Assembly: GCA_963724945.1 (NCBI GenBank) | Contig: CAVRWL010000003.1 | Location: forward strand, 1,302,001 to 1,366,000 | DNA length: 64,000 nt | Direction of reading: 5' to 3' | Source: Hyphomicrobium_A sp963724945 | GTDB taxonomy: Bacteria; Pseudomonadota; Alphaproteobacteria; Rhizobiales; Hyphomicrobiaceae | In this document: one piece after another, positions 17,525-25,099 of the stretch | Layout: each line of letters starts with the position of its first letter | How positions within the stretch are numbered: the stretch's first letter is position 1 | The notes under the pieces: generated by a model | The model's database searches: none | What the model was told of the DNA's origin: nothing | The model's input: the letters and a program-made list of their open reading frames with translations, nothing else | Position numbers and translations under genes: made by a program

Positions 17525-18223
17525 ATGACGAGGGAACCAAGTCTTCCGCGCAGTGACGCCTTAAGGCGGGGCGGACGACTGCTGGCGCAATTGGTCATCC
17601 CAGCGGCCATCCTCGCTGTGGTCTGCGCCGGGATAAGCCACGCGGATGCTCGGGGCCGAGGCGGCTTCGCCCGGCATGGCATCGAGGGCAAGGCCGCATA
17701 TTGCACCGACTGCCACGGTCCGGCCGGCCAGGGCTATCGCGGCTTTTACGTCATGCCGCGGCTTGCAGGACAGACGCCTGAATACTTCGAGAACCAGCTA
17801 CGGGCATTCGCTGCGGGTCGTCGGGAGAGGAACAGCGCCATGGTCATGTCCAAAGTGCATGGCCTCGACCCTGCCATGCGATCGGCATTGGCGGAGCATT
17901 TCGCCGAGCTCAGCCCTCGACCTTTTGGCCGGGCGCCAAGGGAGCTCGTCGAAAGGGGACGACAGATCTACGAGGAAGGCATGCCAGAAGCCAACGCGCC
18001 GGCTTGCTCCGTCTGCCACGGTCCCGACGCCAAGGGTCACGGACCAATTCCCCGTTTGGCAGGTCAGCTCTATTCCTACACCATCAAGGAGCTGGTGAAT
18101 TGGGACAGCAAGCGCGGCCAAGGCGGAGCAGGAGACCCGTCAGGCGTGATGCAGCGGGTGGCGCACAGCTTGAGCAAATCACAAATCGCGGCGGTAGCAG
18201 CCTATCTCAGTGATCTCGATTAG
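17525..18223 (+). CDS. Dihaem cytochrome c4-type protein, copy 1
   Basis: 232 residues from the ATG at 17525, one base after the porin stop, so the two are co-transcribed. Signal anchor or peptide about residues 18-42. Two haem domains: CTDCH at 60-64 and CSVCH at 161-165, each followed by the c4 signature (MPRLAGQTPEYFENQLRAF and IPRLAGQLYSYTIKEL). Methionines in NSAMVMSKVHG and SGVMQRVAHS are candidate axial ligands. c4 proteins are periplasmic two-haem shuttles; Cyc1 of Acidithiobacillus, which takes electrons from Cyc2, is of this type. The position next to the Cyc2-like gene supports a similar role. Confidence 0.88.
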   Translation: MTREPSLPRSDALRRGGRLLAQLVIPAAILAVVCAGISHADARGRGGFARHGIEGKAAYCTDCHGPAGQGYRGFYVMPRLAGQTPEYFENQLRAFAAGRRERNSAMVMSKVHGLDPAMRSALAEHFAELSPRPFGRAPRELVERGRQIYEEGMPEANAPACSVCHGPDAKGHGPIPRLAGQLYSYTIKELVNWDSKRGQGGAGDPSGVMQRVAHSLSKSQIAAVAAYLSDLD

Positions 18224-18237
18224 CGCGTGGTCCACTC

Positions 18238-18858
18238 ATGAAGCGCATCGCAACAGCAATAGCAGTCCTCGCCGGCCTCTTCGGCGCGCTGCCCGCGCTT
18301 GCAGGTGAGGTGGATCCTTTCGGCCCGGCAAGTCCGTCGCGGACAGCAACTGCACCTGGTGCCACGGGCCATCAGGGCAGGGCTTCTCGACCGCGCCGCG
18401 GCTGGCCGGACAGAGGACTCCAATACTTAGAGAGCCAGCTGCTCGCCTTCAGAACTCACACCCGCGACAATCCGTTCTCGCGGCAATACATGTGGGGGGC
18501 GGTTACAAATCTCAGTCCCTCGGCGGCGCACGACGTCGCCGTCTATTTTTCCATGCTCTATGCGCAGCCCACCGACGACGGAGACAGGCTGCTCGCCGCA
18601 AAAGGCCGAGCCCTCTATCGAGAAGGCATCCCGGTTGCCAATGTTCCCTCCTGCGTTGCCTGTCACGGACCAAACGGGCAGGGGATCAGAGGAATTCCCC
18701 GCCTGGGAGGTCAGTCCTACTACTACTTGAAAAGGAAGCTCGCGCAGTGGGGCGAAGGATATCATCTAGCCGCAGCGCGCCCGATGCCGGGAATTGCCAG
18801 CAAACTTTCGCCGGATGCGATCGAGGCGCTCGCGTCCTATCTCAGCTTTGTAAGGTGA
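18238..18858 (+). CDS. Dihaem cytochrome c4-type protein, copy 2 (compensating frameshifts)
   Basis: 206 residues, start ATG 18238, signal peptide ending ALPALAG. In the annotated frame only one haem motif shows (CVACH at 139-143), and residues about 31-60 are low-complexity. Shifting frame between about 18330 and 18420 restores CTWCH (bases 18351-18365) followed by GPSGQGFSTAPRLAGQRT, exactly what the first domain of a c4 protein needs, before returning to YLESQLLAFRTHTR. So the protein is dihaem and the sequence carries two compensating indels. MWGAVTNLS and PMPGIASKLS supply candidate Met ligands. It lies 14 bases after copy 1. Confidence 0.82.
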   Translation: MKRIATAIAVLAGLFGALPALAGEVDPFGPASPSRTATAPGATGHQGRASRPRRGWPDRGLQYLESQLLAFRTHTRDNPFSRQYMWGAVTNLSPSAAHDVAVYFSMLYAQPTDDGDRLLAAKGRALYREGIPVANVPSCVACHGPNGQGIRGIPRLGGQSYYYLKRKLAQWGEGYHLAAARPMPGIASKLSPDAIEALASYLSFVR

Positions 18859-19189
18859 GCACCTTATCGGTGAGCTGCCCTTGAGACTCGAAACGATGCT
18901 CAGTCAAGAGACCGCCTGCGGGCGATGCAGCACAGTGCTCAAAGAACGCGACGTTGGGGCAGAACGCGCGCGGGTCGCCGCTGCCGTCCTTGCCGTCGAG
19001 CCAAGGCACGCACGCATCCACGCGTCGGCAAAAGATGCATTTGGTGCGGGCCTCGCGCAACGCCATGCCGCCGTCGACACGCGCCGCAACGACCGGGCTC
19101 ACGCTCACGCGCTGCATCATGCGTTCCATCAGGTCGGGGCGAGGGGCCCTGCCGTCCAGCATCCAACAGCGATGGTTCGAGATCCTCAT
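18842..19189 (-). CDS. DUF6455-like small cysteine-rich protein, antisense within the cytochrome cluster
   Basis: 115 residues; the ATG at 19189 has GGAGG 6 bases upstream. The core LMERMMQRVSVSPVVAARVD then REARTKCIFCRRVDACVPWL and PRAFCPNVAFFEHC fits the alphaproteobacterial DUF6455 family as I recall it. Cysteines in C-x2-C-x5-C and C-x8-C arrangement could bind a metal. The gene is opposite in strand to all its cytochrome neighbours, and its 3' end overlaps the end of c4 copy 2 by 17 bases. Function is unknown; proximity suggests a link to haem or metal handling but does not show it. Confidence 0.6.
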   Translation of the reverse strand: MRISNHRCWMLDGRAPRPDLMERMMQRVSVSPVVAARVDGGMALREARTKCIFCRRVDACVPWLDGKDGSGDPRAFCPNVAFFEHCAASPAGGLLTEHRFESQGQLTDKVLTLQS

Positions 19190-19351
19190 GTTTGCCTCCA
19201 GAAAAAGTAAACGACTCGGCACCGGGATCTATTCGAGCCTCGCTTTCCCCTGCTGGAGCGCTTTGATTCAAGTCAAGTTTGCCCGCGACCTAATGCTTGC
19301 ACCCGAGAGCGCAGCCGGTGCTCCCGGCTTCCGACCGCAATGGAGGCGTAC

Positions 19352-19996
19352 ATGAAGGCCAACGGCTCACGATTGGCTCTGCTCGCGCCCATCCTGGCGA
19401 TTGTCCTCGCGGGGGAAGGATGGGCGGCGGATAAGAACGCCGTGACTGCACACGAACTGCAAGCCAAGATCCAATACTGCAGCGAGTGCCACCAACCTTC
19501 GGGACAAGGCTTTCTGGGAGCGACCCCCATACCGCGCCTCGCGGGTCAACAAACCGAGTACTTCGAGAATCAGCTACACGCCTTCATCGAGCGTCGGCGC
19601 ATGAACAAGTTCATGTTCAAGGTCGCCCATAGCCTCAGTCCGGCGATGCTTTCGGCCATTGCCGAGCATTTTAACAAGCTCGATCCGAAACCCTTGGGCG
19701 GCGCGCCTAAGGAGCACGTGGCCGAGGGCAAAAAGATCTTTGAGGAAGGCATTCCCGACGCCAATATTCCGGCATGCGCTTCTTGTCACGGGGCAGATGC
19801 GAAAGGTAATGGAGCGTTTCCGCGTCTCGCAGGTCAGCTCTATCCATACGTCATCAAGGTCTTGACGAATTTCGACAAAGAGCGGGGTCAGGATGCGGCA
19901 CATCCAGACACTTCAGCCATCATGCAACCGATCGCGCACAGCTTGACCAAACCGCAGATCGAGGCCGTCGCCGCCTATGTCAGTTATTTGAAGTAG
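19352..19996 (+). CDS. Dihaem cytochrome c4-type protein, copy 3
   Basis: 214 residues from the ATG at 19352, which has GGAGG 5 bases upstream; the ATG at 19340 contains that site and is less likely to be used. Signal peptide ends near GWAAD. Haem motifs CSECH (43-47) and CASCH (142-146), with IPRLAGQQTEYFENQLHAF and FPRLAGQLYPYVIKVL. It is closest to copy 1, sharing GIPDANIPAC versus GMPEANAPAC and the ending KPQIEAVAAYVSYL versus KSQIAAVAAYLSDL, so the two look like duplicates. It is probably a periplasmic electron shuttle for the Cyc2-like protein. Frame intact. Confidence 0.9.
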   Translation: MKANGSRLALLAPILAIVLAGEGWAADKNAVTAHELQAKIQYCSECHQPSGQGFLGATPIPRLAGQQTEYFENQLHAFIERRRMNKFMFKVAHSLSPAMLSAIAEHFNKLDPKPLGGAPKEHVAEGKKIFEEGIPDANIPACASCHGADAKGNGAFPRLAGQLYPYVIKVLTNFDKERGQDAAHPDTSAIMQPIAHSLTKPQIEAVAAYVSYLK

Positions 19997-20007
19997 CTCT
20001 AGGCTGG

Positions 20008-20079
20008 TCGAAAATCACGAAGCTCATTGCCTCTGCCGAACTTGCCGCTCTGGCGTCGCACCTGAGTTTTCTCAACTGA
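20008..20079 (+). pseudogene. Possible remnant of a c4 cytochrome C-terminus
   Basis: In one frame this reads KLIASAELAALASHLSFLN then stop, which resembles the last helix of c4 proteins in this cluster (for example AIEALASYLSFV in copy 2). No haem motif precedes it. It may be the tail of a further, deleted copy. The stretch is short, so chance is not excluded. Confidence 0.35.
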
Positions 20080-20150
20080 CCGCGGTCCAGCAACCGCTTA
20101 AGCTCCCCCATCCGTGCGCATGCACCCCTCACCCGGACAAGGAGGATCTC

Positions 20151-20513
20151 ATGCCAAACGACAGCACTCGCGGCCAGCGCGCAGTCGTGGCCGGCGCAGT
20201 GGCACTCGCATTGGCGGTGTGCCTTGGTGCCCTGGCAGCCGCCCTGGCCCCTCAGACGGCGCAAGCCCTCCCCACGTACGCCCAGCGGACCGGGCTTGCA
20301 TGCGGCCGGTGCCACGTCGACCCCGCGGGAGGAGGGCCGCGTACCGCCTTCGGCCGGGCCTTTGCCGCTAACGGCCATCACCTGCCGGGAAAGTCGCGCG
20401 GAAATGCTAAATCCAACTCTGGAGGCGATCACGACTCTGATGACGACGACGGGGGCATGATGGGTGGGCACAGTCACGGCATGATGGGGCACGGCATGAT
20501 GCACGGCTACTGA
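20151..20513 (+). CDS. Small monohaem protein with Cyc2-type haem box and Met/His-rich tail
   Basis: 120 residues; AAGGAGGATCTC precedes the ATG, the strongest ribosome binding site in the cluster. Signal peptide to about residue 39 (AQA-L). Mature start LPTYAQRTGLACGRCH (CGRCH 51-55) followed by GPRTAFGRAFAANGHHL, a clear parallel of FARQTG-CxxCH-LTPYGRQFKLNGYT in the porin of this cluster, but with no barrel. An Asp-rich run (DHDSDDDDGG) and a tail of HSHGMMGHGMMHGY follow, a likely metal-binding segment for Cu, Fe or similar ions. It is presumably periplasmic or surface-bound; an electron carrier or metal-sensing partner of the conduit is an inference. Confidence 0.7.
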   Translation: MPNDSTRGQRAVVAGAVALALAVCLGALAAALAPQTAQALPTYAQRTGLACGRCHVDPAGGGPRTAFGRAFAANGHHLPGKSRGNAKSNSGGDHDSDDDDGGMMGGHSHGMMGHGMMHGY

Positions 20514-20654
20514 CGCAATTTGCGCCAGCGGGCTCAAGCGCCCGCGCTCCCTTGCTCTTGCTCAAATCCTCCGAATGCGGAGCGGTGCGTCGCAGTCACG
20601 GGGTCTTGCCGCGGCGGCCCGCGCGTAGCAAACAGAGCCAAGAGCGAGGTGACG

Positions 20655-21394
20655 ATGAGACGATGGCTCGGCGCGGCCCTCTTGCTTTTCTCCGGCGTCG
20701 GCGCGGGTCATGCCGGCGGGCGCCCGCGTGACTTCGTCGACGCTGCAAGCGTCGTTCCCGGCCTCGTGCTCGACATGCGCTATCCGACCGCCAACAACTT
20801 CGTCGGCCGGCCAATCGCGGGCTACCGTGCCGCCAAATGTCTGCTGACGAAACGTGCGGCAAACGCGCTCAAGAACGTGGAGGAGGAGTTGCGCCCGCGC
20901 GGGCTCGGCCTCAAGGTCTACGACTGCTACCGGCCGCAGCGGGCCGTCGACGACTTCGTCGCATGGGGGCACGATCTCTCCGACCAGAAGATGAAGGCGG
21001 AGTTCTATCCCCACGTCGACAAGCGCCGCTTGTTTCGCACGGCTACATTGCCAGCCGCTCCGGCCACAGCCGCGGCTCGACCGTCGACCTCACCATCGTG
21101 CCCCTTGATGCCTCCCCGCAGCCGGCCCGCGCCGCGCCGCTCGCGTCCTGCGAAGGCCCATGGGAGGCACGCGCGCCCGATACGAGCCTCGACATGGGCA
21201 CGAGCTTCGATTGTTTCAGCTTGCGCTCGCACAGCGCCTATGACGGCCTCGAGGAGGAGCAGCGAGCGAACCGCCGACTGCTGAAATCCGTCATGCACGC
21301 GCACGGCTTCATCGGGCTGCGGTCGGAGTGGTGGCACTATACGCTTGCCGACGAGCCCCATCCGCACACCTACTTCGATTTTCCGGTGGAATAG
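20655..21394 (+). CDS. D-alanyl-D-alanine dipeptidase (M15D, VanX-like), one frameshift
   Basis: About 246 residues, start ATG 20655 with GAGG upstream and a signal peptide ending GHAGG, so periplasmic. VVPGLVLDMRYPTANNFVGRP and LKVYDCYRPQRAVDDFV are M15D landmarks. The frame breaks near 21028, where the sequence lacks one T (TTGTTTCGCACGG): upstream gives DKRRLF, and the other frame continues SHGYIASRSGHSRGSTVDLT with the zinc ligands His and Asp, then RSEWWHYTLADEP with the catalytic Glu and third ligand. Such enzymes recycle D-Ala-D-Ala from peptidoglycan; alone, this does not indicate vancomycin resistance. The break looks like a sequence error. Confidence 0.83.
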
Positions 21395-21468
21395 TGTGCT
21401 AACCACTTCCCATATAAGCTTTGAGCGAAACCGGGCCGCAGCCCCGGACCGCAACTAAGGGAGCCCTC

Positions 21469-21672
21469 ATGGCCTTCGAGAATGTCCAAGCCGAGATCGG
21501 CATCCTGATGACGCGCATGCAGAACGAGCCCCAGGACCGCCACGAGCTCTACCTTCAGGTCATGGAGAAGCTCAACGAGCTCAAGGCCTATGGGATGCCG
21601 CTGCCGCAGGACCTCGTTGATCTGGAGCGCGCGCTCGAGGAGGAGTTTATCGAGGAGAAGGGCGGCGAGTGA
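21469..21672 (+). CDS. Small conserved alpha-helical protein
   Basis: 67 residues; the ATG at 21469 is preceded by AAGGGAGCC. The whole chain is predicted helical and acidic (AEIGILMTRMQNEPQDRHEL, then YLQVMEKLNELKAYGMPLPQ and LERALEEEFIEEKGG), with no Cys, signal peptide or membrane segment, so it is cytosolic. I have seen similar short proteins annotated as hypothetical in Rhizobiales but cannot give a family name. It stands alone, converging on the glycosyltransferase gene ending at 21688. Confidence 0.65.
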   Translation: MAFENVQAEIGILMTRMQNEPQDRHELYLQVMEKLNELKAYGMPLPQDLVDLERALEEEFIEEKGGE

Positions 21673-21687
21673 CGTAACCGGCGGCGG

Positions 21688-22749
21688 CTAATGGCGCCGC
21701 GGCGTCTTGGCAAGCCGCAGCCGCCGCAGTGTCTGCGCCCGCGCCGGCTCCTTGAGGCAGGTCGAGGTGATGTTGGCGAGAAACAGCCGCGCGGCGTTCT
21801 CCCAGCCGAACTCTCCAGCCTCGGTCCTTATGCGCGCGCGATCGAGCGTCAAGGCCCCTAGCGCGGCCTCCCGCAAGTCCTGCGACAAGATCCCGGTGAC
21901 CCCAGGCGTCACGACGTCGATGGGGCCCGTCACCGGCAGCGCGGCGACGGGGAGGCCGGACGCCATGGCCTCGAGCAGCACCATGCCGAAGGTGTCGGTG
22001 CGGCTGGGGAACACGAAGACGTCGGCGGAGGCGTAGCACTCGGCGAGCGCGGGCCCCGTCCTCTTGCCGGTGAACAGCACGTCCGGGTAGCGCGCCTTGA
22101 GCTCGGCCAGCTGCGGACCGCCGCCGACCACGACCTTGCGCCCCGGCAGATCGAGGTCGAGGAACGCCGCAATGCTCTTCTCCGCGGCGATGCGTCCGAC
22201 GTAGAGAAATACGGGCGCCGCGCCGAAGTGGCGCACGGGGCGCGGGTGGAACAGCTCGGTATCGACGCCGCGCGTCCACGGCATCACGCGCTCGAAACCT
22301 TGCGCTTCGAGCTCGCGCGCGAGCGAGGCGGTGGCAACCATCAAGCCGCGCCCGGCGTTGTGAAAGCGGCGCAGAACGGCCGTCGTCCAGGCGACGGGAA
22401 TGGCAAAGCGCTGGCCGAGGTACTCGGGAAAGCGCGTGTGGAAGCTCGTCGTGAAGGGGATCGCCCGGGCGCGGCAATAGCGGCGCACCATCCAGCCGAT
22501 CGGGCCCTCGGTGGCGATGTGCACGGCATCGGGCTTCTCCGCGGCGAAGCGTTGAGCCACGCGGCGCCAGCCGGGAATGGCGAGGCGGATCTCCGGATAG
22601 GTGGGGCAGGGCACGTTGCGGAACTCGTGCGGCGCCAAAACCGACAACTCGATACCGAGCGATGTCAGCTCGTGCGCCAGCCGCTCGTAGGTCCGTACCA
22701 CGCCGTTCACCTGCGGGTGCCAAGCGTCCGTCGCGACGAGGATACGCAT
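21688..22749 (-). CDS. Glycosyltransferase family 4 (GT-B fold)
   Basis: 353 residues. N-terminal acceptor domain with MRILVATDAWHPQVNGVVRT and HIATEGPIGWMVRRYC; C-terminal nucleotide-sugar domain with PVFLYVGRIAAEKSI and the E-x7-E type motif in FPSRTDTFGMVLLEAMASG. The closest relatives I recall are bacterial mannosyl- or glucosyltransferases acting on diacylglycerol or lipids. Its ATG overlaps the TGA of the LpxH-like gene by one base (TGATG pattern), so the two are translationally coupled and may act in the same lipid or envelope pathway. The sugar and acceptor cannot be read from the sequence. Confidence 0.85.
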   Translation of the reverse strand: MRILVATDAWHPQVNGVVRTYERLAHELTSLGIELSVLAPHEFRNVPCPTYPEIRLAIPGWRRVAQRFAAEKPDAVHIATEGPIGWMVRRYCRARAIPFTTSFHTRFPEYLGQRFAIPVAWTTAVLRRFHNAGRGLMVATASLARELEAQGFERVMPWTRGVDTELFHPRPVRHFGAAPVFLYVGRIAAEKSIAAFLDLDLPGRKVVVGGGPQLAELKARYPDVLFTGKRTGPALAECYASADVFVFPSRTDTFGMVLLEAMASGLPVAALPVTGPIDVVTPGVTGILSQDLREAALGALTLDRARIRTEAGEFGWENAARLFLANITSTCLKEPARAQTLRRLRLAKTPRRH

Positions 22750-23540
22750 CAGGCGACCCGCAGGGCTTCCGCAAGCTCGGCTGCGCCCGCGCGTTCGCGC
22801 GCCCGGACCACATCGAGCCAGCGGATCAGCTCGAAGCTCCCGTCCTCTCTCTCCCCGATCGCCGTGCAGCTTTCCACCCAGTCTCCGGTGTTGAGGTAGT
22901 GGGTATTTTCGAAGTGACGCGAGGCGGCGTGGTGGATGTGACCGCAGATCACGCCGTCGACGCCGCGCCGCTTGGCTTCCTCCGACAGGTTCTTCTCGAA
23001 CTCGCCGATGAAGTTGACTGCCGTCTTGACCCGCAGCTTCAGGTGCGCCGACAGCGACCAGTAGCCGAGCCCGAAGCGGCGGCGGATGAAGTTTAGCGGA
23101 TGGTTCATCCACAGTGCCAGCTCGTATCCGCGGTCGCCGAGGAAGGCGAGCCACTTGGCGTAGCGCACGATCACGTCGAACTCGTCGCCGTGGGTCACGA
23201 GGTAGCGCCGGCCGTCGGCGGTGGTGTGCACCGTCTGGTGCTCGATCTCGATGCCGCCAAAGTGCGAGCCGCAGTACTGGCGCAGCCCCTCGTCGTGGTT
23301 GCCGGGTATGAAGATGATCCGCGCTCCCTTGCGCGCCTTGCGCAGGAGCTTCTGCAGGACGTCGTTGTGGGACTGCGGCCAGATCGCGCCGCGTCTGATG
23401 CGCCAAAAATCGATGATGTCGCCGACGAGATAGATCGTATCGGCGTCGTTTTCTTTCAGGAAATCGAGAAGGAGATCGGCTTGTGCCGCCCGCGTCCCCA
23501 GATGCACGTCAGATATGAACAGCGTGCGGTATTCGGCCAT
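22749..23540 (-). CDS. UDP-2,3-diacylglucosamine diphosphatase-like metallophosphoesterase
   Basis: 263 residues. Calcineurin-type motifs: FISDVHLGTRAAQ (DxH), YLVGDIIDFWRI (GDxxD), FIPGNHDEGLRQ (GNHD), VTHGDEFD and CGHIHHAASR. It matches the alphaproteobacterial LpxH-like group that cleaves UDP-diacyl-GlcN in lipid A synthesis, although some members act on other lipid diphosphates. It is coupled to the GT4 gene downstream. No lpxA/B/C genes are near, so a lipid A role is by family only. Confidence 0.8.
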   Translation of the reverse strand: MAEYRTLFISDVHLGTRAAQADLLLDFLKENDADTIYLVGDIIDFWRIRRGAIWPQSHNDVLQKLLRKARKGARIIFIPGNHDEGLRQYCGSHFGGIEIEHQTVHTTADGRRYLVTHGDEFDVIVRYAKWLAFLGDRGYELALWMNHPLNFIRRRFGLGYWSLSAHLKLRVKTAVNFIGEFEKNLSEEAKRRGVDGVICGHIHHAASRHFENTHYLNTGDWVESCTAIGEREDGSFELIRWLDVVRARERAGAAELAEALRVA

Positions 23541-23607
23541 GCTGAGCCCTTTCGAGCAATACTTGAGAACTCCCTCTCGAACCCTCTGTCAGGGACCATG
23601 ACGGGAT

Positions 23608-24102
23608 TCAAGTTTCAAGATTGTGACAGGGTATCTGATCCCCGCCGCTTTCTTGGTAAATTCGTTGCCGCAAGGTGACGCAGCACGGGGGCCCCGAAGC
23701 GGCGCGGGACGGGCCGAGCCGGCGCCGGCCCAGGCGCAGAAAGGCCCGGGTGCGCCGCCAATTGTAGAAGCGGGGGACGCGGCAGGCCCTGAATCGGCGG
23801 CGAGCGCCAAGGCCAGGTAGGCCGGGATGATCCTGGCGTATTGAGGATTGCGGGTCCAACGGTGGATGCCGCGGTCGACGAGGCCCGCGCGCCTGCAATA
23901 GGTGTTGGGCGCCCCGAGCGAGGCGAGTGAGCGAAGGTAGAACCCGAGGCATAGGGCCGCAAGCCCAAGGCCGAAGCCGCGCAAGCCGTCCGGCGCATTG
24001 TCGAGCGCTCCCCAGTCGGCGACCGCAGGATCGTGCGGCTGTTTAACAGGACTGGGGCAGCGACCCTGCCGCCCCGCATCCGCACGCGTTGCCTGCGTGA
24101 AC
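23608..24102 (-). pseudogene. Fragment of an isoprenylcysteine methyltransferase-like membrane protein
   Basis: In one frame the segment reads GLGLAALCLGFYLRSLASLG then GLVDRGIHRWTRNPQYARIIPAYLALALAADS, close to the core of the ICMT/PEMT-type membrane methyltransferases (the R-x-T-R-N-P-Q-Y motif). A C-terminal remnant RRFGAPVLRHLAATN appears in another frame. No good start precedes the segment, because the 24103 gene ends directly upstream. It looks truncated and frameshifted. Identification is tentative. Confidence 0.35.
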
Positions 24103-24999
24103 TCAGTAGACCCTGATGGGGAAATAGCGCTCGGTGAGCTCGTCGAGCCGGCCGTTGGCGCGCAGCCGGGCAAGCGCTCCGTTGATCATGGTCTTGATCT
24201 GCTGGTCGTTCTTCGGCACCGCGATGGCGATGCCGTCACCGAAGTATTTCGGCTCCAGGAATGGCCCGCCCTTGATCTCGCAGCAATGCTTGGAGGCCGT
24301 TCCGTGGATCCAGAATATGAGGCCGATCCCGTCGTCGAACACGTAGTCCACCTGACCTTGAAGAAGCGCCTCACGCGCGAGGTCCGCGTTCTCGAAGGTC
24401 TTGATCGCGCTCGAGCGGAAGAAGGTCTTGAGGTAGGCCTCGTGCGCGGTGTTCTTGGCGACGCCGATGCGCTTGCCGTCGAGGCCCGCCGGCGTCATCT
24501 CGATGGCCTCACCGCCGATCTTGCCGGCAAAGCGGCCAGGCGTGAAGAAATAGCGATCGGTGAAATCGACGCTCGCCAGCGCCTGCGGCGTCACCGTGTG
24601 CGCCGCGATAACGGCGTCGGCCTCACCCCGTTGCAACGCCGGCAACAGCTCGCCCCAAGGGCGCACCTTGATGTCGCAGGCGGTGTTGAGGTCGTGGCAG
24701 ATGGCGCGGGCGACGTCGACGTTGAAGCCGACGAGCACACCGTCCTCGTCGTAGAAATTGAAGGGTGGAAAATCGCTATCGGTGAGAAAGCGGATGACGA
24801 CGCGCCGCGTCGGCTCGCTGCCTTGGCTCGGGGCTGGCGTGTTGGTATCGCCATCCTGGGCGAACGCGGCTGCAGATGCGAGCGAAAGCATCGCGAGAAG
24901 CCCGAGCGCGGCGGCAGAAAGGGCCCTGCGCGCGCGCGCGCGGGTGGCCGTGCCTCGGTGCGACCGCTCGGTCGTGTCAAGCGTTAGCGTGGAGCGCAT
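24103..24999 (-). CDS. ABC transporter substrate-binding protein (family 3, amino-acid type)
   Basis: 298 residues. A basic N-terminus and hydrophobic stretch form a signal peptide cut near AFAQ (residue 48). The mature part is an SBP_bac_3 fold: DSDFPPFNFYDEDGVLVGFN, VDVARAICHDLNTACDIK, then GKRIGVAKNTAHEAYL and YFGDGIAIAVPKNDQQIK. Such proteins capture polar amino acids or organic acids in the periplasm. Permease and ATPase genes are not adjacent, so this is an orphan whose partner lies elsewhere or which serves as a receptor. Two cysteines (KHCCEIKG) are unusual. Confidence 0.85.
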   Translation of the reverse strand: MRSTLTLDTTERSHRGTATRARARRALSAAALGLLAMLSLASAAAFAQDGDTNTPAPSQGSEPTRRVVIRFLTDSDFPPFNFYDEDGVLVGFNVDVARAICHDLNTACDIKVRPWGELLPALQRGEADAVIAAHTVTPQALASVDFTDRYFFTPGRFAGKIGGEAIEMTPAGLDGKRIGVAKNTAHEAYLKTFFRSSAIKTFENADLAREALLQGQVDYVFDDGIGLIFWIHGTASKHCCEIKGGPFLEPKYFGDGIAIAVPKNDQQIKTMINGALARLRANGRLDELTERYFPIRVY

Positions 25000-25099
25000 G
25001 GGTTGCCGTCAAGGGTGGTGAGATTCGCTCCCACTATGGATAGACCGAAGACTATGGCAAGATCATTCTCTTTGACCTCCAGGGGGAGGGGTTTCTTCG

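Noticed and set aside
20655..21394. Vancomycin resistance cluster
   Set aside because: Only a VanX-like dipeptidase is present; no vanH, vanA-type ligase or vanRS. Single M15D enzymes are common in Gram-negative cell-wall recycling.
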